NCBI GenBank assembly: GCA_963747515.1
Contig: CAVVFN010000010.1
Span: 1-64,000 of the forward strand
DNA length: 64,000 nt
From: Mariniphaga sp963747515
GTDB lineage: Bacteria; Bacteroidota; Bacteroidia; Bacteroidales; Prolixibacteraceae
Direction: 5' to 3'
This document shows, in pieces, positions 43,134 through 50,993 of this stretch (positions within the stretch are counted from its first letter, which is position 1; each line of letters begins with the position of its first letter). The notes beneath the pieces are model-generated. The model ran no database searches. It worked only from the letters and a program-made list of their open reading frames with translations, and had not been told where the DNA came from. The translations under genes and the position numbers were made by a program.

Positions 43134-43838
43134 ATGAAAATTGAAGTTTTGCATTTACTTGAAGGAGCAAGGCAGGCAAAAGGACTTACGGTTATAATTG
43201 ATGTGTTCCGTGCTTTTTCGACTGCATGTTATGCATATTCCTTCGGTGTAGAGCGGATCATACCGGTTGCTCATATTGAAGAGGCATTCAGGGTGAAGAA
43301 ACAACATCCGGATTACCTGTTGATGGGAGAGCGAAATGAGATTAAACCCGAAGGCTTTGATTTTGGCAACTCTCCCTCACAGTTATTTCAAAAAGAGTTG
43401 AAAGGAAAAACAGTTGTCCATACCACAAGTTCCGGAACACAAGGTGTAGCTGCTGCCATTAATGCTGCCGGAATAATTACCGGGAGTTTTGTAAATGCAG
43501 GAGCAATCATAAATTACATAAGGCGTAAGAATCCTGAGCGGGTTTCACTTGTTTGCATGGGGTATGCATGCGAGTATCCTACCGATGAAGACACCTTGTG
43601 TGCGGAATATATCTTTAACAGGCTAAACGGCAGGGCCCCTGAATTTAAGGATATGGTGGAAACAATCAGAAGGGGTTCCGGAGCCAGATTTTTCGATGCT
43701 TCAAAACAGCCTTGGGCGCCCCGGGAAGATTTTGATCTTTGCCTTAGCCTTAACCGGTTTAATTTTGTGCTTAGGGTGGAAAAGGATACAGACGGAATAT
43801 ACTTACAAAAATCTGAACTTCCCTTTAATAATGAATAA
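43134..43838 (+). CDS. comB: ComB family 2-phosphosulfolactate phosphatase
   Basis: 234 aa. Mg-dependent phosphatase fold unique to ComB: VIIDVFRAFSTACYAYSFG, LMGERNEIKPEGFDFGNSPS and VVHTTSSGTQGV, with MGYACEYPTDEDTLCAEYI near 143-161. In methanogens ComB makes sulfolactate for coenzyme M; Bacteroidota lack coenzyme M, and their ComB homologues probably act in sulfonate metabolism or on another phosphate ester. No comA or comC in the window. Followed 19 bp later by a PLP C-S lyase gene. Confidence 0.85.
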   Translation: MKIEVLHLLEGARQAKGLTVIIDVFRAFSTACYAYSFGVERIIPVAHIEEAFRVKKQHPDYLLMGERNEIKPEGFDFGNSPSQLFQKELKGKTVVHTTSSGTQGVAAAINAAGIITGSFVNAGAIINYIRRKNPERVSLVCMGYACEYPTDEDTLCAEYIFNRLNGRAPEFKDMVETIRRGSGARFFDASKQPWAPREDFDLCLSLNRFNFVLRVEKDTDGIYLQKSELPFNNE

Positions 43839-43857
43839 AATCCAATATTGAAAAAAG

Positions 43858-45033
43858 ATGAAGAAATACAATTTTGATGAAGTAATATCCCGGGAGGGTA
43901 CCAATAGTATAAAATATGATGCCCGTGAACGTTATTTTCAAAATGGACAAGTTATTCCTCTGTGGGTGGCTGATACCGATTTCAGGACTCCCGATTTTAT
44001 TTCCGGGGCAATTAAAAAACGGGCTGAACATGAGATATATGGCTATTCATTCCAGTCCGATTCTTATTTCGATGCAATAACAGGGTGGATGCAGCGCCGC
44101 CACAATTGGGAGATTAAACGAGAGTGGATCTCTTTCAGTCCCGGTGTGGTTGCAGGGATTGCCTTTGCTATAGAAACATTTACAAAAGCAGGTGATGGAG
44201 TTATAGTTCAGCCGCCTGTGTATTTTCCTTTTTTCGATGTGGTAAAAGGGACAAAAAGAAAGCTGATTGAAAACCCGCTGAAATTGGAAAATAACAGATA
44301 TACTTTTGATTTCGAAGATTTAATATCAAAAATTGATGGCGACACAAAGCTGCTTTTATTATGTAATCCCCAGAATCCGGGAGGAATGGTTTGGACAAGA
44401 AGGGAATTGGAAGAACTTTCAGGTATATGCCTGGAGAAAGGTATTACGGTTGTTTCAGATGAAATCCATTCCGATTTAATTTTCAATAACCACTGCCACA
44501 TTCCCTATGCCACCCTTTCACCTGAAGCTGCAAAAAATTCAGTAATATGCATGGCTCCAAGCAAAACCTTTAATGTGGCAGGACTTGCATCATCGGTGGT
44601 TATTATACCGGATAAGCAAAAACATGCGCGTTATGAACGGACGTTGAGTATTGGTCATTTCGGGATGGGGAATTTATTTGGTGCGGCAGCTATGGAGGCA
44701 GCCTACACTTATGGCGATAAATGGCTTGAACAGTTGCTTGACTATCTTTGGAAAAATTACCTCTTCCTGGAAGAATTTTTCAGCAGTTATTTACCCCGGG
44801 TGAAAGTGATGCAACCGGAAGCTACTTACCTTGTATGGCTCGACTTCAGGGCATATGGGATGAACGACAGCCAGCTCAACAAGTTTATAATTGAAAGAGC
44901 GGGAGTGGGTTTGAATAACGGAGCCCGTTTTGGGACAGGAGGGGAAGGCTGGATGCGGCTGAACATTGGTTGCCCGCGCAGTATATTGACAGAAGGTCTG
45001 AACAGGCTAAAAGAAGCGTTTGATTCATTGTAG
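43858..45033 (+). CDS. PLP-dependent MalY/PatB-type aminotransferase / cystathionine beta-lyase
   Basis: 391 aa, fold type I. Opens with the family's YNFDEVISREGTNSIKYD and IPLWVADTDFRTPDFI; PLP Lys lies in APSKTFNVAGLASS near 238-241; CNPQNPGGMVWTRRELEE binds the ring and substrate, and ARFGTGGEGWMRLN contains the carboxylate-binding Arg. PatB/MalY enzymes cleave cystathionine or cysteine to release thiol/H2S and pyruvate. Probably co-transcribed with comB, which hints at a sulfur-related role. Confidence 0.88.
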   Translation: MKKYNFDEVISREGTNSIKYDARERYFQNGQVIPLWVADTDFRTPDFISGAIKKRAEHEIYGYSFQSDSYFDAITGWMQRRHNWEIKREWISFSPGVVAGIAFAIETFTKAGDGVIVQPPVYFPFFDVVKGTKRKLIENPLKLENNRYTFDFEDLISKIDGDTKLLLLCNPQNPGGMVWTRRELEELSGICLEKGITVVSDEIHSDLIFNNHCHIPYATLSPEAAKNSVICMAPSKTFNVAGLASSVVIIPDKQKHARYERTLSIGHFGMGNLFGAAAMEAAYTYGDKWLEQLLDYLWKNYLFLEEFFSSYLPRVKVMQPEATYLVWLDFRAYGMNDSQLNKFIIERAGVGLNNGARFGTGGEGWMRLNIGCPRSILTEGLNRLKEAFDSL

Positions 45034-45122
45034 CCTTCTGCATGTACCGGGTTTCTCATATTCCTGAAAATCCATATATGTCCTGCAGTTTTTATTGCAA
45101 CTCCCTCCCCTGGCAGGGAATC

Positions 45123-46100
45123 TTACTGTTTTTGCGCGGCAACCCAGTTAAGCGTTTCTACAATTGATTGCCGGGCAGGTACAAAAGGAAAATCAAGTTC
45201 TTTTATTGCTTTTGCCGGAGTGTAGTAATTTTTCAGGCAAAGCATACGTGCATTTACGTGAGTTAAGGAGACAGGTTTATTCAATACTTTTTCACAAAAG
45301 TCGCCTGCCCTTCCGGCCAGCTTGAGCAAAAAGCAGGGTAGCGGAATCAAAAGCGTTGACTGACCTGTATGTTTTTTAACAATTTTAAAAAACCGGCGGT
45401 ACGAAAGATTTTCTCCTGCCAGCAGGTAAGCCTCCCCTTCCCTGCCCTTTTCCATGGCATTGACCACTCCCTGGGCAGCTGCACATGCATCCACAAAATT
45501 TTTACCTCCTGCAGGATAAAAAGCAATACGTTTGTTCCGTATAAAGCTGAAAATTTTACCTCCGTCGGGTTTAGTATCTTTACCTAGAATAAATGTAGGA
45601 TTCACCACCACCGCATTAAGCTCACCCTTCCTGACTTCTTCCAACACAAGTTGTTGAGCGATGTATTTACTGAAAGCATATCCCGATTTCTTCATCCATG
45701 ACGGAAAATCCCCATCTTCCCTTCCCGGGTTCGCTTTTGTCCCGTTTCTGAAACAGTTGGCTGTACTGACAAAAACCATACGACGAACACCTGATTTTTT
45801 ACATGCTTCAGTTATAAAACGTGTGCTGCCGATGTTTATTTTCCGGAAAGCTTCCAGACGGGTTGGTTTTTGAACAGCCATAGCTGCAACATGTATAACA
45901 TGGGAACATCCCGATACTGCCAGTTCAACGTCGGCTTTAAGCGATAACTGACCTTTAAAAAGGTTAACGGGTAATCCATTAAGGGCTGTGAGATTACTGT
46001 CAGGCCTTACCAAAGCACGTACCTTATAATTTCTTTTTATTAATTCTGCGACAACATGCGATCCCAGCAATCCGTTTGCTCCTGTTACCAAAACCTCCAT
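45123..46100 (-). CDS. NAD-dependent epimerase/dehydratase (extended SDR)
   Basis: 325 aa. Rossmann motif VTGANGLLGSHV at 5-16, ALVRPDS, VIHVAAMAV, and YxxxK as YAFSKYIA near 141-148. It resembles dihydroflavonol-reductase-like SDRs rather than sugar epimerases of known type. Substrate unknown. It begins one base after the stop of the SDR gene upstream, so the two form an operon. Confidence 0.85.
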   Translation of the reverse strand: MEVLVTGANGLLGSHVVAELIKRNYKVRALVRPDSNLTALNGLPVNLFKGQLSLKADVELAVSGCSHVIHVAAMAVQKPTRLEAFRKINIGSTRFITEACKKSGVRRMVFVSTANCFRNGTKANPGREDGDFPSWMKKSGYAFSKYIAQQLVLEEVRKGELNAVVVNPTFILGKDTKPDGGKIFSFIRNKRIAFYPAGGKNFVDACAAAQGVVNAMEKGREGEAYLLAGENLSYRRFFKIVKKHTGQSTLLIPLPCFLLKLAGRAGDFCEKVLNKPVSLTHVNARMLCLKNYYTPAKAIKELDFPFVPARQSIVETLNWVAAQKQ

Positions 46101-46101
46101 G

Positions 46102-46932
46102 TTAATCGGGAATTAATTCGGGTGTTCTGCTTTTATGTTCTCTTCTGTGGAGTTCTTTTTTAAAAAAAAGCCGCATATAGGAAAGGCTGATGGAAAGAGG
46201 CATAACTTTCAGCAGCAGCCAGTATAACTTATTGAAAAAACCAGGAATTATTATTTTACGCTTCTTTAAAAGCCTGCTGATGCATATCTGTGCCACTCTT
46301 TGGGTAGAGAGCGTTGTAGCCTGGATTAATTTATTGTGCTTTTCAATTCTGAGCGATACTTCGGTATTTGTTTTCATTCCACCCGGATGTGCAACACTCA
46401 CTGAAATGCCTGTTCCCCGAAGTTCGGCGTCGAGTCCTCTGGAGAAGGAATATACAAATGCCTTTGATGCAGGATAAACAGTTTTGTATGGCATTGGGCT
46501 AAAGGCGGCAAGACTGGCAATGTTTAAAATGAAGGCTTCATCCTGAATTTTCATTTTTGGTAACAGCAGCCGTGTAAGCATAACTAATGCATACATATTA
46601 AGAAGAATAATCTGTTCAATTGTTTCTGTGGAAGCTTCCAGGAAAGACTGTGCTCCGCCAAGCCCGGCATTGTTGATTAGCATATCTATCTGGTAATTTT
46701 TCTCAATTGTTGAAGCCAGCTCAATGATTTCATCTCTGCTTGTAAGATCTGCTTCAAGTGCAACTACCTTGATGTTGTATTCAAGGGAAAGTTGTTCTCC
46801 CAAATGGCTGACATTTTCTCCAGGCAATGCTGTAAGCAGCAAATTTCTTCCTCTCCGGGCACATTCAATGGCAAATTCTTTTCCTAAGCCACAACTAGCT
46901 CCGGTAATGAGTGTGTATTTACGGGTATCCAT
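46102..46932 (-). CDS. Short-chain dehydrogenase/reductase
   Basis: 276 aa. Classical SDR: ITGASCGLGKEFA (TGxxxGxG) at 8-20, NNAGLGG near 90, catalytic Ser in NIASLAAFS and YxxxK in YPASKAFVYSFS. The C-terminal ~50 residues add a hydrophobic segment (LYWLLLKVMPLSISLSYMRL), so it may associate with the membrane, as in YqjQ/DltE-like acyl-ketone reductases. Substrate unknown. Confidence 0.87.
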   Translation of the reverse strand: MDTRKYTLITGASCGLGKEFAIECARRGRNLLLTALPGENVSHLGEQLSLEYNIKVVALEADLTSRDEIIELASTIEKNYQIDMLINNAGLGGAQSFLEASTETIEQIILLNMYALVMLTRLLLPKMKIQDEAFILNIASLAAFSPMPYKTVYPASKAFVYSFSRGLDAELRGTGISVSVAHPGGMKTNTEVSLRIEKHNKLIQATTLSTQRVAQICISRLLKKRKIIIPGFFNKLYWLLLKVMPLSISLSYMRLFFKKELHRREHKSRTPELIPD

Positions 46933-47014
46933 ATTTAATAATTCTTTCTACTAAACAATATAATCAGAAGTTCAAGATAAACCAAATATTCTTCTGATTT
47001 TAATTCTATAGCTG

Positions 47015-48025
47015 TTATGATGGCAACTTCTGTTCTCCAGGAGAAAAATGCAGATTAATCCATTTTACAGCTCTTTCAATATCCTGATTATTCATACAGT
47101 TGAAATGACTTTTAGGGCAAGACTGGTAACCCAGTTTTGAACAGGGCCTGCACCGGAGTCCTTCTACCTCCATTAATTCCGAGGCAGGATCGGCATGGTA
47201 AGGAGACATTCCGAAACCAGGTACCGTATTCCCCCAAAAGGAGAGTATTTTTTTTCTATAAGCAGCTGCAATATGCATCAGTCCAGTATCGTTGGCAATT
47301 ACCAGTTGGGCATCCCTTAAAATACTTGCCGATTGATTGAGACTTAGTTTGCCCGTCATATTCAGCACATTTCCTCTGGTGTTCCTTATGATTTTCTCAC
47401 CAGTCTCCTGTTCTGTTTTTCCACCAAGTAAAACTACCGGATAATGAATGCGGTTACAAATCTCAGCAACTTTTATCCAGGGAAGTTTCTTTGTATTCCA
47501 GGTTCCGGCAATTACAAATGCCAGGTAACCGCTTCTGTAAGGAGGCGGCAAATCGGCAGTCTTAAATGCTTCCTTTTCGCAGATAAAAAAATCAAGCCCC
47601 TTGCCGTCGTTTATAACATCAAAATTTTGCAGTGTTTCCATATACCTGTCAACAATATGCTTTTCGGGCAGCCTGTTAATTTTAAAATTAACGAGCAGGA
47701 ACTTCTGAATGTTCAGTTTATTAAAAGTAAATGCTGGAATTTTAAGAAAACTTTTTATACGGTTGCTCCTGAAATTGTTGTGCAAATCAATTACATAATG
47801 TGGATTTTCGGCCTGTAACCGGGAGATTAACTGGTTCATGTTCCCCGAAAATGAATGAACCTTGTCGATGTAAGGATTAGTTGAAACAATTGATGAAAAC
47901 TGATGCTTTGTTACAAAGTGGATCTCAACTTCTTCCGCTTGTTGCTTTAAGCAGCGCACCACCGGGGAAGTAAGAACGATATCGCCGATGGAACTAAATC
48001 GTATGATCAGGTATTTGACCTTCAA
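47015..48025 (-). CDS. Glycosyltransferase family 9 (heptosyltransferase-like)
   Basis: 336 aa. Opens KYLIIRFSSIGDIVLTSPVV, the classic GT9 N-terminus. NDTGLMHIAAA near 237-247 binds the sugar nucleotide, followed by FWGNTVPGFGMSPY. Adds heptose or a related sugar to lipopolysaccharide core on the cytoplasmic face. The start is a TTG (48025-48023) that overlaps the atpC stop; no ATG is available before the conserved start. The last strand-turn region has clustered cysteines (CRPCSKLGYQSC) as in many Bacteroidota members. Confidence 0.9.
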   Translation of the reverse strand: MKVKYLIIRFSSIGDIVLTSPVVRCLKQQAEEVEIHFVTKHQFSSIVSTNPYIDKVHSFSGNMNQLISRLQAENPHYVIDLHNNFRSNRIKSFLKIPAFTFNKLNIQKFLLVNFKINRLPEKHIVDRYMETLQNFDVINDGKGLDFFICEKEAFKTADLPPPYRSGYLAFVIAGTWNTKKLPWIKVAEICNRIHYPVVLLGGKTEQETGEKIIRNTRGNVLNMTGKLSLNQSASILRDAQLVIANDTGLMHIAAAYRKKILSFWGNTVPGFGMSPYHADPASELMEVEGLRCRPCSKLGYQSCPKSHFNCMNNQDIERAVKWINLHFSPGEQKLPS

Positions 48026-48264
48026 ATTGTTTCCAATAATACGATGATTTTATTTTTCTTATTTTCCACAATTCCTCCGTTTACATTAAAAGTAAATGTG
48101 CGGTTATTTACATCTGTAACCCGAATGGTTCCTTTTTCCAGTGTAGAAACAATAGGTGCATGATTATTCAGAATTTCAAACAAGCCATTGCTCCCGGGGA
48201 GCCTGACCCGTTTAACTTCATCCTGATAAATCTTTTTTTCGGGTGTAATAATTTCGAGAAACAT
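48022..48264 (-). CDS. atpC: ATP synthase F1 epsilon subunit, short form
   Basis: 80 aa. Contains only the N-terminal beta-sandwich (LEIITPEKKIYQDEVKRVRL, GLFEILNNHAPIVSTLEKGT, VNGGIVENKKNKIIVLLE); the C-terminal helical hairpin that inhibits ATPase activity in other bacteria is missing, as is usual for Bacteroidota. It follows atpD by 14 bp and its stop is overlapped by the GT9 start codon. The remaining atp genes are not in the window, so the operon is split. Confidence 0.93.
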   Translation of the reverse strand: MFLEIITPEKKIYQDEVKRVRLPGSNGLFEILNNHAPIVSTLEKGTIRVTDVNNRTFTFNVNGGIVENKKNKIIVLLETI

Positions 48265-48278
48265 GGATTCTATTTAAT

Positions 48279-49784
48279 TTAATTTTTGGCAAGTAAATTT
48301 TCACCTTTTTTTATAGCTTCTTCGATGGTCCCCACAAGATTGAATGCACTTTCAGGATATTTGTCAACATCTCCGTTCAGAATCATATTAAAGCCTTTCA
48401 CGGTATCTTCAATGGAAACAAGTTTTCCTTCGAGACCGGTAAATTGTGAAGCAACAAAAAAAGGCTGGGAGAGAAACCGCTGAGCCCTTCTGGCCCTGTG
48501 AACTACCAGTTTATCCTCTTCTGAGAGCTCATCCATACCAAGAATGGCAATAATATCCTGCAATTCCTTATACCGCTGCAACAAATAAATGACATTCTGT
48601 GCACAGGTATAATGTTCTTCTCCTACAATTTCAGGGGTTAAAATACGTGAAGAAGAATCCAACGGATCGACTGCCGGATAAATTCCCAGTTCCACTATTT
48701 TACGGCTAAGTACAGTAGTGGCGTCGAGGTGTGCAAATGTAGTTGCAGGAGCAGGGTCGGTAAGATCATCGGCAGGAACATAAACCGCCTGAACTGAGGT
48801 TATGGAACCATGTTTTGTTGAGGCAATACGCTCCTGCATAATTCCCATTTCGGTGGCCAGTGTAGGCTGGTAACCCACTGCAGAAGGCATCCTGCCCAGC
48901 AATGCTGAGACTTCAGAACCAGCTTGTGTAAACCGGAAAACATTGTCGATAAAAAAAAGTATATCTCTCCCTACTCCGGTAGTGGCGCCGCTGTCGCGCA
49001 GGCTTTCTGCAATAGCCAGCCCCGCCAGTGCTACACGTGCACGGGCACCTGGTGGTTCATTCATTTGTCCGAAGACCATAGCCAGTTTTGATTTTTTCAG
49101 TGCAGCCGGATCAACCTTCGAAAGATCCCATCCTCCTTCTTCCATCGACTTACGAAAATCATCGCCATAATCAACAATTTTGGCTTCAATCATTTCTCGC
49201 AGAAGGTCATTCCCTTCACGCGTACGCTCTCCAACCCCTGCAAATACCGACACCCCGCTGTGGGCAAGGGCAATATTATTTATCAGCTCCTGAATAAGTA
49301 CTGTTTTCCCAACACCGGCACCACCAAATAAGCCAATCTTACCTCCTTTGGCATAAGGCTCAATCAGATCAATTACTTTAATTCCAGTATACAGAACCTC
49401 AGTTTGAGTAACCAAATCCTCGTATTTCGGAGGTTCGTTATGTATTGTAAATCCATTTTTTGGCAGCATTTTTAAACCATCTACAGAATCACCTGTGACA
49501 TTCAGCAACCTTCCTAAAGCATTTTCTCCGGCAGGCATAACAATCGGTTTCCCGGTTGGAACTACTTCCATCCCTCTTTTCAACCCGTCGGTTGAATCCA
49601 TTGCAATGCACCTGATGGTATTCTCTCCAATATGTTGCTGGCATTCAATTATCAGGTTGCCTGTCCCTTCGCGGGTAACCTCCAATGCATCATATATGGA
49701 GGGCAGATCATTGCCATCTCTTTCGAAACTAACATCTACAACAGGTCCGATTACCTGGATGATTTTTCCTTGTTTTTGATCCAT
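48279..49784 (-). CDS. atpD: ATP synthase F1 beta subunit
   Basis: 501 aa. Catalytic subunit of F1: Walker A GGAGVGKTV near 153-161, GERTREGNDL, FIDNVFRFTQAGSEVSALLG (Walker B FIDN) and MPSAVGYQPTLATEMG. It starts KIIQVIGPVVDVSF. Two-gene operon with atpC, followed by the overlapped GT9 gene. Confidence 0.97.
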   Translation of the reverse strand: MDQKQGKIIQVIGPVVDVSFERDGNDLPSIYDALEVTREGTGNLIIECQQHIGENTIRCIAMDSTDGLKRGMEVVPTGKPIVMPAGENALGRLLNVTGDSVDGLKMLPKNGFTIHNEPPKYEDLVTQTEVLYTGIKVIDLIEPYAKGGKIGLFGGAGVGKTVLIQELINNIALAHSGVSVFAGVGERTREGNDLLREMIEAKIVDYGDDFRKSMEEGGWDLSKVDPAALKKSKLAMVFGQMNEPPGARARVALAGLAIAESLRDSGATTGVGRDILFFIDNVFRFTQAGSEVSALLGRMPSAVGYQPTLATEMGIMQERIASTKHGSITSVQAVYVPADDLTDPAPATTFAHLDATTVLSRKIVELGIYPAVDPLDSSSRILTPEIVGEEHYTCAQNVIYLLQRYKELQDIIAILGMDELSEEDKLVVHRARRAQRFLSQPFFVASQFTGLEGKLVSIEDTVKGFNMILNGDVDKYPESAFNLVGTIEEAIKKGENLLAKN

Positions 49785-49995
49785 ATGTTATTTGAATTTA
49801 AATAGCGGCAAAAAGATACCGTTTTTTTTTTGCTGTTCAAAATTACATTTCAATTTAAATTAATTCATATTTTCAGTCTTCTATTTTATAATTTCATGAC
49901 ATTTTACAAAAGACTTTTATTCCTATAGCTATACGATTAAACTGCAGTTATAACAGGGAACTTCATTCGTTCTTCTTTTTTGATAAGGTGATAAT

Positions 49996-50979
49996 TTAAT
50001 AACTGCGCTTCTGCATTGTTTTAATCAGGTTGAAAAACTGGCCCTTTCGGGAATTATCCACTTGAAGATCATTTAGAATACCGGCTGCTCCGGTAAATAA
50101 CAGGCCGATTTTTTCCTCTGTTATTTTTCTGATTCCCAACTGTTCATAAATCCGGATTACAGAACTTATTTTTTCTTCTGCATAATAATTGCCGGCTTTA
50201 AACCAACCAAACAATTCTTGTTTCACATTTTCGCCGGCTAGCTCAAGTGCTTTAATGAGCAGATAAGTTTTTTTCCCTGAGAGAATATCCCCGCCAATCA
50301 TTTTTCCAAAAGACTGCTGATTTCCAAAGGTGTCGAGCCAGTCATCCTGTATCTGAAAGGCAAGTCCGAGTATTATTCCCAATTCGTAAAGCTGATTGGC
50401 AACTTCATCCGGGGCATCCGAAAGCAAAGCTCCGGCTTTCAGACTACAACCAAGCAATACAGCAGTTTTTAAACGAATCATCTTCATATATTCCTGTTCC
50501 GAAACCTCCGGCCTTGATTCATAATCCATATCGTATTGCTGTCCCTCACAAACCTGAAGTGCTGTTTGGGTAAATAAATCGACCACATCAAAAAGTCGGT
50601 TGGAACGACATTCCATAAGGTACTGATAGGAGAGAAAGGCCATGGCATCGCCCGAAAGAATGGCTTTGTTTTCATTGAATTTTACATGTACTGTGGGTTT
50701 ATTTCGTCTGACTTCAGCTTTATCCATAATGTCATCATGTAAAAGTGTGAAATTATGAAATACTTCTACTGCTACAGCTGCAGGCAATGCTGTTTCTGCT
50801 TCCTCTTTAAACAGATTGTATGCCATCAGCAGCAATAGAGGCCGGAGCCTTTTTCCACCTACCTCGAGCGAATAACTGACTGGAAAATAAAGTTCAGCTG
50901 GTTCACGTTTGATTAGTTCAGCAATTCGCTTTTTAAATTCCTTGTCAATTTTGATTTGAAGATCTTCAATGGCATGCAT
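49996..50979 (-). CDS. Polyprenyl (trans-isoprenyl) diphosphate synthase
   Basis: 327 aa. First Asp-rich motif DDIMD (LLHDDIMDKAEVRRNKPTVH) near 97-101 and second DDWLD (IQDDWLDTFGNQQSFGK) near 220-224; GGKRLRPLLLLMAY at the N-terminal side. All-trans chain-elongating enzyme making FPP/GGPP-length or longer products for quinones and cell-wall lipid carriers. Residues before DDIMD (FHNFTLLHDD) would decide chain length. 14 bp downstream of the MMPL gene, so in one operon. Confidence 0.92.
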   Translation of the reverse strand: MHAIEDLQIKIDKEFKKRIAELIKREPAELYFPVSYSLEVGGKRLRPLLLLMAYNLFKEEAETALPAAVAVEVFHNFTLLHDDIMDKAEVRRNKPTVHVKFNENKAILSGDAMAFLSYQYLMECRSNRLFDVVDLFTQTALQVCEGQQYDMDYESRPEVSEQEYMKMIRLKTAVLLGCSLKAGALLSDAPDEVANQLYELGIILGLAFQIQDDWLDTFGNQQSFGKMIGGDILSGKKTYLLIKALELAGENVKQELFGWFKAGNYYAEEKISSVIRIYEQLGIRKITEEKIGLLFTGAAGILNDLQVDNSRKGQFFNLIKTMQKRSY

Positions 50980-50993
50980 CGTATTCTAAACAT

